DNA of 64,000 nucleotides. Source: Rubripirellula tenax. GTDB taxonomy: Bacteria > Planctomycetota > Planctomycetia > Pirellulales > Pirellulaceae. The stretch lies in assembly GCF_007860125.1 (NCBI RefSeq), contig NZ_SJPW01000001.1, positions 1,202,104-1,266,103 of the forward strand. The letters are read 5' to 3'. The notes beneath the pieces were generated by a model, which saw only the letters and a program-made list of their open reading frames with translations, did no database searches and was not told the origin of the DNA. Positions 36,300 through 45,332 of the stretch are shown in pieces (within the stretch, counting starts at the first letter, position 1; every line of letters starts with the position of its first letter). The translations under genes and the position numbers were made by a program.

Positions 36300-38024
36300 C
36301 TAGAAGTAGTAGATGCCCAAACACGTCGCCAGCAGCACCGTGGTCCAAAATGCCATCGTTCCGCTGGACCATGTTCGACCCAAAATTCCGTTTTCATCGA
36401 ACGTTGATTTCGCGTTTTGATAAAAGCTTTGCAGGACCACGTTCGTGTCGCCACGCATGCTGCCGCCGACAGTGTCGACCGTCACTCGCAAGCCTCGCAC
36501 AAACTTGGGCAGCGCCCGGCGATAGACCCAGTCGGTGTCCAGCACCGTCGCTCGCTTCTCGTCGGGATACAAACCCGATTTCATCAGAAACACGAACGCC
36601 AAGCCGGCGAACATCAACAACTGCAATTGGGTGACCACGTGCGTCACCGTATACGGATGGTAGTCGACGTCGAACGGAAGGATCCGGTACAGCAGCGGAT
36701 AGGCGACGCCCAGCCCGATGCAAAACGCAGCCGCAATCGCCATCGCGACCAGCATGTTTAGCGGTGCTTCGTCGACCCGCTTGCCGCTGTCGTGGGCAAA
36801 GAACGCGAAGAACGGAATCTTGATCCCCGAGTGCTCCATCACGCCCGCCGAAGCGATCAGCAGCACGATCCAGACCCAGAACAAATGGGCTTCGCCGGCC
36901 GCCGAAATGATCATCGACTTGCTGATGAATCCGCTCAACAGCGGGAACCCCGAAATCGCGCCCGCACCGATCATGCAGTACGCCGTCGTCCAGGGCATCG
37001 ATTTGTGCAATCCGCCCAACTCCGTCGCCTTCGTCGTCCCGACGCGCAACATGACCGCGCCCATCGACATGAACAACAACGATTTGTAGATGATGTGACA
37101 GAACGCGTGTGCCACGGTGCCATTGAGCGCAAGCTCGCTGCCGATACCGATGCCGACAACCATGAACCCCAGTTGGTTGTTCAAGCTATACGCCAAGACT
37201 CGCCGTAAATCATTTTCGATCACCGCAAAGACGATCGGAAACAACGTCATCGCGCAACCGATCCAGATCAACGGTTCGTATCCGGCGAAACCGCGAATTA
37301 GCGAATAGACAGCCAGCTTGGTCGTGAACGCACTTAGAAAAACCGTTCCCGTCGGCGTCGCGTTGGGGTACGAGTCTTGCAACCAATTGTGCAACAGCGG
37401 GAATGCACACTTGATTCCGAAAGCCAACAGAACCAAGATTCCCGCCGGCGAAAGCGATTGGCCGTCGACAACGAAACTTTCGAACGCCAACGATCCGGTT
37501 TGCACGAATTGGAAAATGGCACCCGACAACAACAGCACGCCCGAGGCGACTTGGATGATCAAGTACCGCATGCCCGATCGGTAGGCCGTTTCGGTGTTGG
37601 TCGCCCAGACCAAAATGACGCTCGAAATCGCCGTCAATTCCCAATAAACGAACAGCGTCACCAGGTCGCCCGCGCAAGCCGCGCCGATCGCGGCGCCTGC
37701 ATACACCATCGCAGCGATTGACTGTTTCGTATCGCGAAGATGCAACGCGTAGATCGCCGCAACGATCGCCGCGATGTGGAACACCAACGCAAAAACGCGA
37801 CTGAATTTGTCGACACGAACCATCTGCAGCTGGGCGCCGAACAGTTCGATGTTGCCAAACGTGACGTCTTCGGAAAACGAAAAACGGTACAGAAAGCTGA
37901 CCAGACTGATCGCCGAAACGACCAACACGCCCAAGCTGTGCATCGTGCGGGGCACGGCCAACAAGAGTACCAGCGCGCCGGCGATCATGATCCATCCGGG
38001 CGGCAAGTTAGCGACGACGTTCAT
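36300..38024 (-). CDS. Mrp-type antiporter subunit D homologue (third D-like subunit)
   Basis: This 574-aa polytopic protein of the NuoL/M/N-MrpA/D antiporter family is the last gene of the Mrp operon. It has about 14 hydrophobic helices. The conserved TM5 glutamate is in LVTLFVYWELTAISS (near residue 133), and the TM7-8 lysines are in FGIKCAFPLLHNWL and FLSAFTTKLAVYSLIRG. It differs clearly from the other two D-like subunits, for example in the C-terminal extension after residue 480 (YPDEKRATVLDTDWVYRRAL), a segment typical of some archaeal and planctomycete copies. Its start overlaps the stop of the small membrane-protein gene by 17 bases. The role should be proton or Na+ translocation. Confidence 0.88.
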   Translation of the reverse strand: MNVVANLPPGWIMIAGALVLLLAVPRTMHSLGVLVVSAISLVSFLYRFSFSEDVTFGNIELFGAQLQMVRVDKFSRVFALVFHIAAIVAAIYALHLRDTKQSIAAMVYAGAAIGAACAGDLVTLFVYWELTAISSVILVWATNTETAYRSGMRYLIIQVASGVLLLSGAIFQFVQTGSLAFESFVVDGQSLSPAGILVLLAFGIKCAFPLLHNWLQDSYPNATPTGTVFLSAFTTKLAVYSLIRGFAGYEPLIWIGCAMTLFPIVFAVIENDLRRVLAYSLNNQLGFMVVGIGIGSELALNGTVAHAFCHIIYKSLLFMSMGAVMLRVGTTKATELGGLHKSMPWTTAYCMIGAGAISGFPLLSGFISKSMIISAAGEAHLFWVWIVLLIASAGVMEHSGIKIPFFAFFAHDSGKRVDEAPLNMLVAMAIAAAFCIGLGVAYPLLYRILPFDVDYHPYTVTHVVTQLQLLMFAGLAFVFLMKSGLYPDEKRATVLDTDWVYRRALPKFVRGLRVTVDTVGGSMRGDTNVVLQSFYQNAKSTFDENGILGRTWSSGTMAFWTTVLLATCLGIYYF

Positions 38025-38277
38025 AGTAGTCCTCTGGCTTGCTGACGATCAACCGAAGCAATCGACCCAAAAAAACGATCACCACAAAGGCGATGAAACC
38101 GAACCACGCTTGAAAGCCGAACGATGTTTCGAGATCGAAATGCGGATGCGGGTTTTCGTAAAACCCGTCGGCGATCACCAAAACGACGCACGACACCACC
38201 AGTGCGCCGGTCAACTTTTTGATGTTTTGCGGTCGTTCGAACCAGCTTGGTTCAGAATCGGTGGATGGATTTGTCAT
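38008..38277 (-). CDS. small membrane protein in the Mrp operon
   Basis: This 89-aa protein has two transmembrane helices, about 21-41 (LTGALVVSCVVLVIADGFY) and 57-77 (AWFGFIAFVVIVFLGRLLRL). Between them is a short periplasmic His-rich loop (ENPHPHFDLETSFGFQ), and the end is a basic Lys/Arg-rich tail. I do not recognise the family by name. It sits between the second and third D-like genes, 23 bases after one and overlapping the other by 17, so it is probably a structural or assembly subunit of this complex. ATG 38277 was chosen; the upstream frame has no family features. Confidence 0.75.
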   Translation of the reverse strand: MTNPSTDSEPSWFERPQNIKKLTGALVVSCVVLVIADGFYENPHPHFDLETSFGFQAWFGFIAFVVIVFLGRLLRLIVSKPEDYYERRR

Positions 38278-38300
38278 AGTTGGATTCAACGCCAGATGCT

Positions 38301-39824
38301 TCACTGAGTGATCGGCAGCAACACTTTGTAGATGGATTCGGCCGCAAAGAACAACCAAACGCTGCCCAGCGCCGTGATGCATAGCGGAAGCACGCATGCG
38401 AGCGGCGCTTCGTGGATTTCATCAGTTGATTCGGCGTGGTGGTGATCGTCGTGCTTTTCTTCGTTGTGCTTTTCTTCGTCGCTGCGTTCAAGCGGTGACA
38501 TAAACGCCAACACGGGAATCGGCACCAAGTACGCGATGTTCAGCAGCGAACTGATCATCAGCGCGGCCGTCAACGTGTAGTGCCCGCTTTCGACGGTGCC
38601 GACCGCCAAGAACCATTTGCTCCACGCGCCGCCACCGGGCGGCAATCCGATGATGCTGATCGATGCGATCGCAAAGGCCGCGAAGGTGTACGGCATCTGG
38701 CGACCGAGTCCCCGCATCTCGCTGATATTTTTCTTGTGAGCGGCAACGTAGATCGCCCCGGCACAAAAGAACAACGTGATCTTGCCGACCGCGTGCATCG
38801 CGATGTGCATCCCGCCACCGACGACGCCCGACGGATTCGCCAGCATCGCCCCCAGCGTGATGTAGGCCAGTTGTCCGATCGTTGAATACGCCAAACGGGC
38901 TTTCAGATTATCTTTTGTCATTGCCACCAGCGAAGCCACCAGCAGCGTGTAGCCCGCCACATACATCAACCAAACGCTGACGCCGGTCGATTGCAGCAGG
39001 TCGATCCCGAAAATGTAGACGGCGACCTTCATGACGGAAAATACACCGACTTTGACGACCGCCACCGCATGCAGCAGCGCGCTGACCGGTGTCGGCGCGA
39101 CCATGGCGGCCGGCAACCAGCGGTGAAACGGCATCAGCGCCGCTTTGCCGATCCCGAACGCGAATAGACCCAACAGCACGCCAAGACCGGTTTGCGAAAT
39201 CTTGTCCGCTTCGTAGGCCGATTGCAAAATGCCGCCCGGTCGAAAATCCAACGTTCCCGCGACTGACCAAGTCCACGCGATCGCCAACATGAAGAACGCA
39301 ACCGACGTCGAAAGCAGGATGCCCAAGTAGATCCGTCCGCCGCGGCGGGCGTCTTGGTCACCGTGATGCGTTACCAACGGATACGTCGACACGGTCATCA
39401 ATTCATACGCGACAAACAACGTAAACAGGTTCGCGGCGAACGCCGACGCCATGGCCGCAAAGATTGCCAAGGCGAAACAGCCAAAGAATCGCGTTTGATG
39501 TTTTTCGTGATGTCCCCGCATGTAACCGGCGCCGTAGATCGTGGTCAGAATCCACAATCCCGATGCAACCATCGCGAACAGCATGCCCAGTGGTTCGACT
39601 TCAAAGCGGATCGCAAAACCGGGCAAAATTTCGCCCAACGCCCATTCGGGGCGCGCTCCGGCAAACACGGATCGCGACAGCATCGCAACGACAACGAACA
39701 ACACCGATCCGATCACCACGGTGCTGGTTTCGCGCAGGTTCGGGATCTTGCCGAACGCAAAGTTGAAAGCGAACGCAACGAGCGGAAGTGCCAGTGCGAT
39801 GATGATTTGATTCTCAGGCGTCAT
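38301..39824 (-). CDS. Mrp-type antiporter subunit D homologue (second D-like subunit)
   Basis: This 507-aa polytopic membrane protein belongs to the NuoM/N-MrpD family. The conserved glutamate is in NLFTLFVAYELMTVSTY (near residue 128), and lysines are in FGIGKAALMPFHRWLPAA and HAVAVVKVGVFSVMKV. ATG 39824 was chosen because it overlaps the previous gene's stop as ATGA; the long upstream frame to 40106 is a shadow of that gene. The C-terminal cytoplasmic stretch is rich in His, Glu and Asp (SDEEKHNEEKHDDHHHAEST, near residue 455) and could bind divalent metals, an unusual feature for the family. Confidence 0.88.
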   Translation of the reverse strand: MTPENQIIIALALPLVAFAFNFAFGKIPNLRETSTVVIGSVLFVVVAMLSRSVFAGARPEWALGEILPGFAIRFEVEPLGMLFAMVASGLWILTTIYGAGYMRGHHEKHQTRFFGCFALAIFAAMASAFAANLFTLFVAYELMTVSTYPLVTHHGDQDARRGGRIYLGILLSTSVAFFMLAIAWTWSVAGTLDFRPGGILQSAYEADKISQTGLGVLLGLFAFGIGKAALMPFHRWLPAAMVAPTPVSALLHAVAVVKVGVFSVMKVAVYIFGIDLLQSTGVSVWLMYVAGYTLLVASLVAMTKDNLKARLAYSTIGQLAYITLGAMLANPSGVVGGGMHIAMHAVGKITLFFCAGAIYVAAHKKNISEMRGLGRQMPYTFAAFAIASISIIGLPPGGGAWSKWFLAVGTVESGHYTLTAALMISSLLNIAYLVPIPVLAFMSPLERSDEEKHNEEKHDDHHHAESTDEIHEAPLACVLPLCITALGSVWLFFAAESIYKVLLPITQ

Positions 39825-41302
39825 TGGGTTGGTCCTCCCAACAACATCGTCGCCGCTTCGGCAGCCAATCCGGCCGAGTATGTCGTCCAGACGCCAAACA
39901 CGATCACCAGACTGAGCACGAAGTAGGTCGGCACCAGCATCTGCAGCGGCGCTTCGGTTGCTTGTTTGACTCGTTCGGACGGTTCGGCAAAGTACAACGT
40001 TTCGACGACTCGCCAAACGTAAATCAGTGCCAGCAGAGAACTGATCAGCATCAGCACCGCGACCGGCCATCGGTTTGATTCCAGCACCGCGGTCAACAGC
40101 AACCACTTGCTAATGAACCCAGCCGTCATCGGGACACCGATCAAACCCAAACCGCCGATCGCCCACGCGAACGCGGTCCACGGCATGACGCGTCCGGCGC
40201 CCTTCCATTCACTCAACTGAACCGATCCCAAACGGATCGCGAAGCATCCAACGACCATGAACAGTCCGCCCTTGATGATGGCGTGGTTGAACATGTGAAC
40301 GATGCCAGCGGTCAAACCGGTTTGGCTGTTCATGCTGATCCCCAGCAACATGTATCCGATCTGGGCGACACTGCTGTAGGCCAATAGTCGCTTGACGTTG
40401 TCTTGAAAAATGGCGGCCATCGAAGCGGCGAAGATGCCCACCAGCGCCAGCACTCGCAGTGCCGAATCGAGCGGCAGGATGTCGAACGCGAACTCGGGCG
40501 TGATGATGCCGTAGATCAATCGGATGAACGCGTAAACGGAAACCTTGGTCGCGGTGGCCGCGATGAAAATGGTGACCGCCGACGGGGCATACGTGTACGC
40601 GTTGGGCAACCAGGTGTGCAGCGGAAAGACCGCCATTTTTACGTACAAACCGATCGTCAAAAACGCCAACGCCACCAACATCGTTCGTGGTCCGTCGGTC
40701 GTATCGATCCGCGAAGCAATGTCGGCCATGTTCAGCGTGCCGGTCATTTGATAAAGCAATCCGATGCCGATCAGAATGAACGTTGCGCCGATACTGCCCA
40801 GGATCAAATACTGCAGCGCCGCAAGTGGCGCCCGCCGCGTTCGACCGAGCGAAATCAGGGCGTACGACGAAAGCGACGAGATCTCTAAAAACACAAACAC
40901 GTTGAACAAGTCACCGGTCGCGACCATGCCCAGAAGTCCGGTCACGCATAGTAGAAACGTCGCGTAAAACAACGTTTGCTTCGACTTTGGAATCTCGCTG
41001 TCGACGCTGTCGGGGGCATAGACCAACGTGACGACGGCCATTCCCGAAACAAATAGAATCACGAACGCGCTAAGCGAATCGATGACGTATTCGATGCCGT
41101 AGGGCGGTTCCCAGCCACCGATGTCATACCGAATGACTCCGGTATTTATCACTTGCGCCATCAACATCATCGCGATGGCAAACGTTCCGATCGACGCCAT
41201 CAGCGCGATCACATGGGCAACGTATCGATTGCCGACAAGCACGCAAAGCGGCGCCGCCACCATCGGCAAAACGATCAACAATACTGGCAGGTTCGGTTCC
41301 AT
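39821..41302 (-). CDS. mrpD: Na+/H+ antiporter subunit D (first D-like subunit)
   Basis: This 493-aa protein is the most typical MrpD of the three D-like subunits. The essential glutamate lies in LFNVFVFLEISSLSSYALIS (near residue 130) and the TM7 lysine in LTIGLYVKMAVFPLHTWLPN (near 220). TM8 carries a second Lys in ATATKVSVYAFIRLIYG. In Mrp, MrpD conducts protons coupled to Na+ extrusion. It immediately follows mrpC, with TGATG overlap (1 base), and precedes the second D-like gene with ATGA overlap. ATG 41302 was chosen; the frame extends a few codons upstream. Confidence 0.9.
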   Translation of the reverse strand: MEPNLPVLLIVLPMVAAPLCVLVGNRYVAHVIALMASIGTFAIAMMLMAQVINTGVIRYDIGGWEPPYGIEYVIDSLSAFVILFVSGMAVVTLVYAPDSVDSEIPKSKQTLFYATFLLCVTGLLGMVATGDLFNVFVFLEISSLSSYALISLGRTRRAPLAALQYLILGSIGATFILIGIGLLYQMTGTLNMADIASRIDTTDGPRTMLVALAFLTIGLYVKMAVFPLHTWLPNAYTYAPSAVTIFIAATATKVSVYAFIRLIYGIITPEFAFDILPLDSALRVLALVGIFAASMAAIFQDNVKRLLAYSSVAQIGYMLLGISMNSQTGLTAGIVHMFNHAIIKGGLFMVVGCFAIRLGSVQLSEWKGAGRVMPWTAFAWAIGGLGLIGVPMTAGFISKWLLLTAVLESNRWPVAVLMLISSLLALIYVWRVVETLYFAEPSERVKQATEAPLQMLVPTYFVLSLVIVFGVWTTYSAGLAAEAATMLLGGPTQ

Positions 41303-41751
41303 CACGATGCCTTGTCCCACTCGGTGCGGTCGAGTTCAAGGATCTCGTCTTCTTCGATCGTTCCGTAGTCTTCGCGGATGCGAACGATCAGTGCGAGCGC
41401 CGTTGCCGTTGTTGCGATGCCAACGACGATCGCCGTCAACATCAATACGCTGGGCAGCGGATTGGAATAGATTTGTTCGGCGACGTGTGACGCCGCGTCG
41501 GACGATTCATCGTGCCCGTGACCGTGCCCGGCCGCCAGCGCCGGTGGGATGATCGGCGCCGTGGCACCATCGATCTTGCCCATCGTGATGTACAGCAAGA
41601 ACACCGACGTTTGGAAGATGTTCAAACCGATGATCGTTTTGATCAGATTCTTGCGTGCGATCACGATGTAAAACCCGGTCATCATCAAGAAGACGACGAC
41701 CCAGTAGTTGAACAAATCGCGAAACGTTTCGAGTGTGTCCGCCAGGATCAT
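41302..41751 (-). CDS. mrpC: Na+/H+ antiporter subunit C (NuoK-like)
   Basis: This is a 149-aa NuoK/MrpC-type subunit with three helices: WVVVFLMMTGFYIVIARKN (about 14-32), NIFQTSVFLLYITMG (about 40-54) and a third after residue 100 (VLMLTAIVVGIATTATALAL). The loop between helices 2 and 3 is enlarged and His-rich (HGHGHDESSD), which is unusual. Compared with the usual 110-120 aa, the extra length is this loop plus an acidic C-terminal tail. Start ATG 41751 overlaps the mrpB stop as ATGA. Confidence 0.9.
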   Translation of the reverse strand: MILADTLETFRDLFNYWVVVFLMMTGFYIVIARKNLIKTIIGLNIFQTSVFLLYITMGKIDGATAPIIPPALAAGHGHGHDESSDAASHVAEQIYSNPLPSVLMLTAIVVGIATTATALALIVRIREDYGTIEEDEILELDRTEWDKAS

Positions 41752-42188
41752 GTGGTCTGCCGTCTTCCCGCGAACGCATAGAAAATCATGACCATCACCG
41801 AAGTCACGGTGACTCCAACACCCAATTCGACCAGCAGAATGCCCAAGTGTTGTCCGCTGGGCACGTGCCACTGGGGCATGAAATGATGTTCAAGGACGTC
41901 GTAGTCGAGAAAGTTTCCGCCCATCACGACCGTTAGCAAACCGGTGCCCGCGTAGATCATGACGCCGGTGGCCATCAGTCGTTCGATGATCCGCGGCGGT
42001 GCCACCTTTTTGGCGGAATCGAGTCCGAAGACCAAACCGTACAAAATGATTGCCGATGCGAAAATCACGCCTGCTTGGAATCCGCCACCGGGCCCATAAT
42101 CGCCGTGGAATTGAACGTACAACGCGAACAGCAGGATGTACGGAATCAGCAGTTTGCTGACAACGCGTATGATTGGAAATTCGGTCAT
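41748..42188 (-). CDS. mrpB: Na+/H+ antiporter subunit B (MnhB domain)
   Basis: This is a 146-aa MnhB-domain subunit (MbhF-like). The family signature HGDYGPGGGFQAGVIFASAI is at residues 28-47, with helices about 12-28, 45-55, 72-90 and 115-138. In Mrp complexes MrpB packs against MrpA's C-terminal part. Start ATG 42188 overlaps the upstream DUF4040 gene's stop (ATGA). Confidence 0.93.
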   Translation of the reverse strand: MTEFPIIRVVSKLLIPYILLFALYVQFHGDYGPGGGFQAGVIFASAIILYGLVFGLDSAKKVAPPRIIERLMATGVMIYAGTGLLTVVMGGNFLDYDVLEHHFMPQWHVPSGQHLGILLVELGVGVTVTSVMVMIFYAFAGRRQTT

Positions 42189-42748
42189 TCGTTCGACTCC
42201 GCTGTGCCGTCCGGCTTTGCTGTGCCGTCAGTACTGCGACGCAAGATCAGTAGCACGGCCAATCCGGCGGTGAATACCACCGTCGTTTCGCCCAGGGTGT
42301 CATAGCCTCGGTAGCTAGCCAGCACTGCCGTCACCACGTTGGGAAGCCCGTGCATGTCGGCTTGCGAACGTTCGACGAAACCGGGGTTGGGGTGCAAGTG
42401 AATCGGATCATCGGCCGCGCCCATCGGTGGCATGTCAAGCGTGCCATAGACCAGCGCGCAACCGGTCACGGTGACCACCAACAAAGGCATCGGCGAAAAT
42501 CGCGTGGGTGCCTTCTCGACCTTACCCGTCAACGCCAACGTGCTTAGCATCAACACCGTCGAGATGCCCGCGCCGACGGCGGCTTCGGTGAACGATACGT
42601 CGGGCGCATCCAGCAGCAACATCCAGCTGGCCGACAGAAAACTGTAGATGCCCGTGAACATGATCGCGGCCCACAAATCGCGAATCCGCGCGATCGTAAC
42701 CGCCGTGGTCGCCAACAGGCCCAGAATCGCAAACTCGATCAAGTTCAT
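42185..42748 (-). CDS. MbhD/MbhE-like (DUF4040) antiporter subunit
   Basis: This 187-aa subunit corresponds to the C-terminal section of MrpA, here a separate gene fusing MbhD and MbhE equivalents. The MbhD part (residues 1-85) contains IFTGIYSFLSASWMLLLDAP and DVSFTEAAVGAGISTVLM. The MbhE part follows (VVTAVLASYRGYDTLGETTV, FTAGLAVLLIL). No NuoL-like MrpA N-terminal half is attached, unlike in Bacillus MrpA. It overlaps mrpG upstream and mrpB downstream as ATGA. Confidence 0.9.
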   Translation of the reverse strand: MNLIEFAILGLLATTAVTIARIRDLWAAIMFTGIYSFLSASWMLLLDAPDVSFTEAAVGAGISTVLMLSTLALTGKVEKAPTRFSPMPLLVVTVTGCALVYGTLDMPPMGAADDPIHLHPNPGFVERSQADMHGLPNVVTAVLASYRGYDTLGETTVVFTAGLAVLLILRRSTDGTAKPDGTAESNE

Positions 42749-43146
42749 GCGTCGGTCTCCATCGCGTCGGCCGACGATTCATCTCGCCGGGGCGTCCGAA
42801 CATCCAATTCCGGTTTTAGTCCGTTCGCCAGTGCCGAGTGGGCCAGCGCGTGACAGGAACTCGGGCTCGTGACCATCAAGAAAAACAGAATCGCCAGTAC
42901 CTTGAACGCGACCAGGACGGAATCGGATTGGAACACCAACCCCAACATGATCAAACCGGCACCCATCGTGTCGGTGATGCCCGCGCCGTGCATTCGTGAA
43001 AAGAATTCGGGCAATCGCAAAATGCCGATGCCACCGATGACCGCGAACGCCGATCCCGCCAACAACAGCGTCCAACTGATCGTGTCCAGCGCGATCGGAA
43101 TCCAGCTTTCGATGCCGCCGGGTTGCAACGTGGCCAAAAAAATCAC
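42745..43146 (-). CDS. mrpG: Na+/H+ antiporter subunit G
   Basis: This is a 133-aa MnhG/MrpG (MbhC-like) subunit. The family motif GILRLPEFFSRMHGAGITDT lies near residues 46-65, followed by GAGLIMLGLVF. Three helices are visible. The C-terminal 45 residues are a hydrophilic tail (ALANGLKPELDVRTPRRDES). Start is GTG and overlaps the mrpF stop as GTGA. Confidence 0.93.
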   Translation of the reverse strand: MIFLATLQPGGIESWIPIALDTISWTLLLAGSAFAVIGGIGILRLPEFFSRMHGAGITDTMGAGLIMLGLVFQSDSVLVAFKVLAILFFLMVTSPSSCHALAHSALANGLKPELDVRTPRRDESSADAMETDA

Positions 43147-43493
43147 AGCGATTCCTCGCTAAACGTGCCCGTTGTCGTGAATCGCAACAGCGCCACCATG
43201 CCGATGAAATTCATCAGGCTATAGAGCAGCGCCAGGTCAAGAAAATCGGTACGGCCACTCATGAAGCTGACGACCGAAATCAACAGCACTGTTTTTGTGC
43301 CGAACATGTTCAGCGCCAACACGCGATCGAAAACCGTCGGGCCAAGCATCGCCCGTGTCAGTGCCAATGTCATCGTGACCAGCACCGCAGCGCTGGCGAC
43401 GGCAAACATGCTTGGGAAGGGAAAGACAGTCGCGGAATCCGTCGCGTGGGTGATCGGTTGGGCGCTGGCGATCAGCATTGAAAACGGATTCAC
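43143..43493 (-). CDS. mrpF: Na+/H+ antiporter subunit F
   Basis: This is a 116-aa MrpF (MbhB-like) subunit with three helices. Family features are the motif GPTVFDRVLALNMFGTKTVL (near residue 53) and DLALLYSLMNFIGMVALLRF at the C-terminal helix. Start is GTG overlapping the mrpE stop as GTGA. Confidence 0.92.
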   Translation of the reverse strand: MNPFSMLIASAQPITHATDSATVFPFPSMFAVASAAVLVTMTLALTRAMLGPTVFDRVLALNMFGTKTVLLISVVSFMSGRTDFLDLALLYSLMNFIGMVALLRFTTTGTFSEESL

Positions 43494-43972
43494 TCTGAAC
43501 GCTCCAATCGACAGATCCTTCGATCGATGTCACCGGACATGTCTTCGTCAGCGTCGGAGATGGACAACGCGTGAATCATGATTTTGTCTTCGATCAAATC
43601 GACCGACACCGTACCCGGCGTCAGCGTGATCGAATTTGCCAGGATTACACGACCGAGTGCGCTCTTTTGGTTCGACTGAATGGTCACCACGTTGCGGTTG
43701 AGCGGCATGTCGCGCGACAAAATGATTTTGGCGACATGGACATTCGATTCAACAATTTTGAATGCCAACCACGGCGCGAATTGCGTGAAGGGACGCAAGC
43801 CGAGTTGAGCCGGCGCGCCTTCTTCGTCGACAATTCGCATTCTCGCCGACAACCAAAGACTCAACACACACGACCCAAATCCCAGTCCAAGCAGAAAGGG
43901 ATTGTCGAAGTGCCCGGACCACAACAGCCAGTTGGCCAGCAGGGCGACGCCGAGGGAAATGGTGTATTTCAC
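43490..43972 (-). CDS. mrpE: Na+/H+ antiporter subunit E
   Basis: This is a 160-aa MrpE (MbhA-like) subunit and first gene of the operon. Two N-terminal helices (about 5-20 and 24-40) precede the cytoplasmic domain with the family motif NSITLTPGTVSVDLIEDKIM near residues 113-132. Start is GTG. The 131 bases upstream, to the carA stop, are the only gap that could carry this operon's promoter; carA lies in the same orientation, so read-through is also possible. Confidence 0.92.
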   Translation of the reverse strand: MKYTISLGVALLANWLLWSGHFDNPFLLGLGFGSCVLSLWLSARMRIVDEEGAPAQLGLRPFTQFAPWLAFKIVESNVHVAKIILSRDMPLNRNVVTIQSNQKSALGRVILANSITLTPGTVSVDLIEDKIMIHALSISDADEDMSGDIDRRICRLERSE

Positions 43973-44103
43973 GCTACTCGTTGCGGTGGGATATCTCGAA
44001 TCGTCGATCCATTCGACGGTAACACGACTGCCACGAAGTCGGGATCATACAAAGATTCACCGGTTCATGGCGAGGCGAGATTCGAGGGATGCCAGCGTCG
44101 CTG

Positions 44104-45234
44104 TCAAACTGCCGCAGCAGTCAGCAGATCCTGGAACCGGTCGAACAGATAATGACTGTCGTGCGGTCCGGCGGCCGCTTCGGGGTGATACTGAACACCG
44201 AATGCGGGATGGGTTTTGTGGCGCACGCCCGCAACCGTATCATCGTTCAAGTTACGGTGTGTGATTTCAAGGTCTGCGGGCAACGAGTCGGCGTCGACTG
44301 CGAAGCCGTGGTTTTGCGTGGTGATCTCAACCTTGCCCGTCGTCAGATCCATCACCGGTTGGTTCGCACCGCGATGGCCGAACTTCAACTTGAAGGTCTT
44401 CGCGCCACATGCCAGTGACAACAACTGATGACCTAAGCAGATTCCAAAAATCGGTGTCTTCCCCAACAGCTCGCTGATCGTCTTGATCGCATAGTCAAGC
44501 GGCTCGGGGTCGCCGGGACCGTTGGACAGAAACACACCGTCGGGCGACAGTTTCATGATCTCGGCCGCTGTCGTGTCGCCGGGTACGATCGTGACCTTGT
44601 AACCACGCGACGCAAAGTGTCGCGGAATGTTCCACTTCATGCCAAAGTCCATGCAAACGACGTGGGTGCCGCCACCTGAATCGACGGCCGCACCGATTTC
44701 ACAAGCGGTCCAATCGTCAAGTTTTTCGTCCCAGGATGTGACGGACTTGCTCATCACTTCGCGAACCAAATCGCGTCCGACCAGGCTGGGTGCGGCTTTG
44801 GCTTTGGCAATCAACGATGCATTGTCGGCGTCCGTGGTCGACAAAATACCTCGCATCGCTCCGGCGGTTCGGATGTGCCGCACCAACGATCGTGTGTCGA
44901 TACCCGACAACGCGATGACGTTGTGCTTTTTCAAATAGGTGTCCAGGTCGCCGCTCGCGCGATAGTTGCTGTGGATCCGGCTGAGCTCGCGAACGATAAA
45001 CCCGGACAGCGACGGAACGCGGTGTTCGACATCGATTTCGTTGACGCCGTAGTTGCCGATTTCCGGGTACGTCATCGTGACGATTTGGCCGTGATAGCTG
45101 GGATCGGTCAAGATTTCTTGATAACCGGTCATCGACGTATTGAAAACAACCTCGCCGGTCACTTCGCCAGCCGCGCCGAACGATTGGCCAGGGAATACGG
45201 AGCCGTCTTCAAGAACGAGTTTTGCGGGAGTCAT
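44104..45234 (-). CDS. carA: carbamoyl-phosphate synthase small subunit
   Basis: This 376-aa glutamine amidotransferase subunit supplies ammonia to CarB for carbamoyl phosphate, a precursor of arginine and pyrimidines. The N-terminal domain (1-140) has LVLEDGSVFPGQSFGA, GEVVFNTSMTGYQEILTDPS and GIDTRSLVRHIR. The class I GATase domain carries the nucleophile Cys in IFGICLGHQLLSLACG (near residue 263) and the His-Glu pair in GVQYHPEAAAGPHDS. All three catalytic residues are present. carB is not adjacent, which is common in planctomycetes. Confidence 0.97.
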   Translation of the reverse strand: MTPAKLVLEDGSVFPGQSFGAAGEVTGEVVFNTSMTGYQEILTDPSYHGQIVTMTYPEIGNYGVNEIDVEHRVPSLSGFIVRELSRIHSNYRASGDLDTYLKKHNVIALSGIDTRSLVRHIRTAGAMRGILSTTDADNASLIAKAKAAPSLVGRDLVREVMSKSVTSWDEKLDDWTACEIGAAVDSGGGTHVVCMDFGMKWNIPRHFASRGYKVTIVPGDTTAAEIMKLSPDGVFLSNGPGDPEPLDYAIKTISELLGKTPIFGICLGHQLLSLACGAKTFKLKFGHRGANQPVMDLTTGKVEITTQNHGFAVDADSLPADLEITHRNLNDDTVAGVRHKTHPAFGVQYHPEAAAGPHDSHYLFDRFQDLLTAAAV

Positions 45235-45332
45235 GGAAAATCAGCGGGAAACAACGGGGCAGGGTCAAACCGAGGAATTTACAACGCTTTTAGCTTATTC
45301 CAAACGGCGTTTTTAGGTAAGGAGCGGTGAAA

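Noticed and set aside
38278-41871. Long upstream extensions of the antiporter gene frames
   Set aside because: They are out-of-frame shadows of the preceding overlapping genes; ATGA-coupled starts are better.
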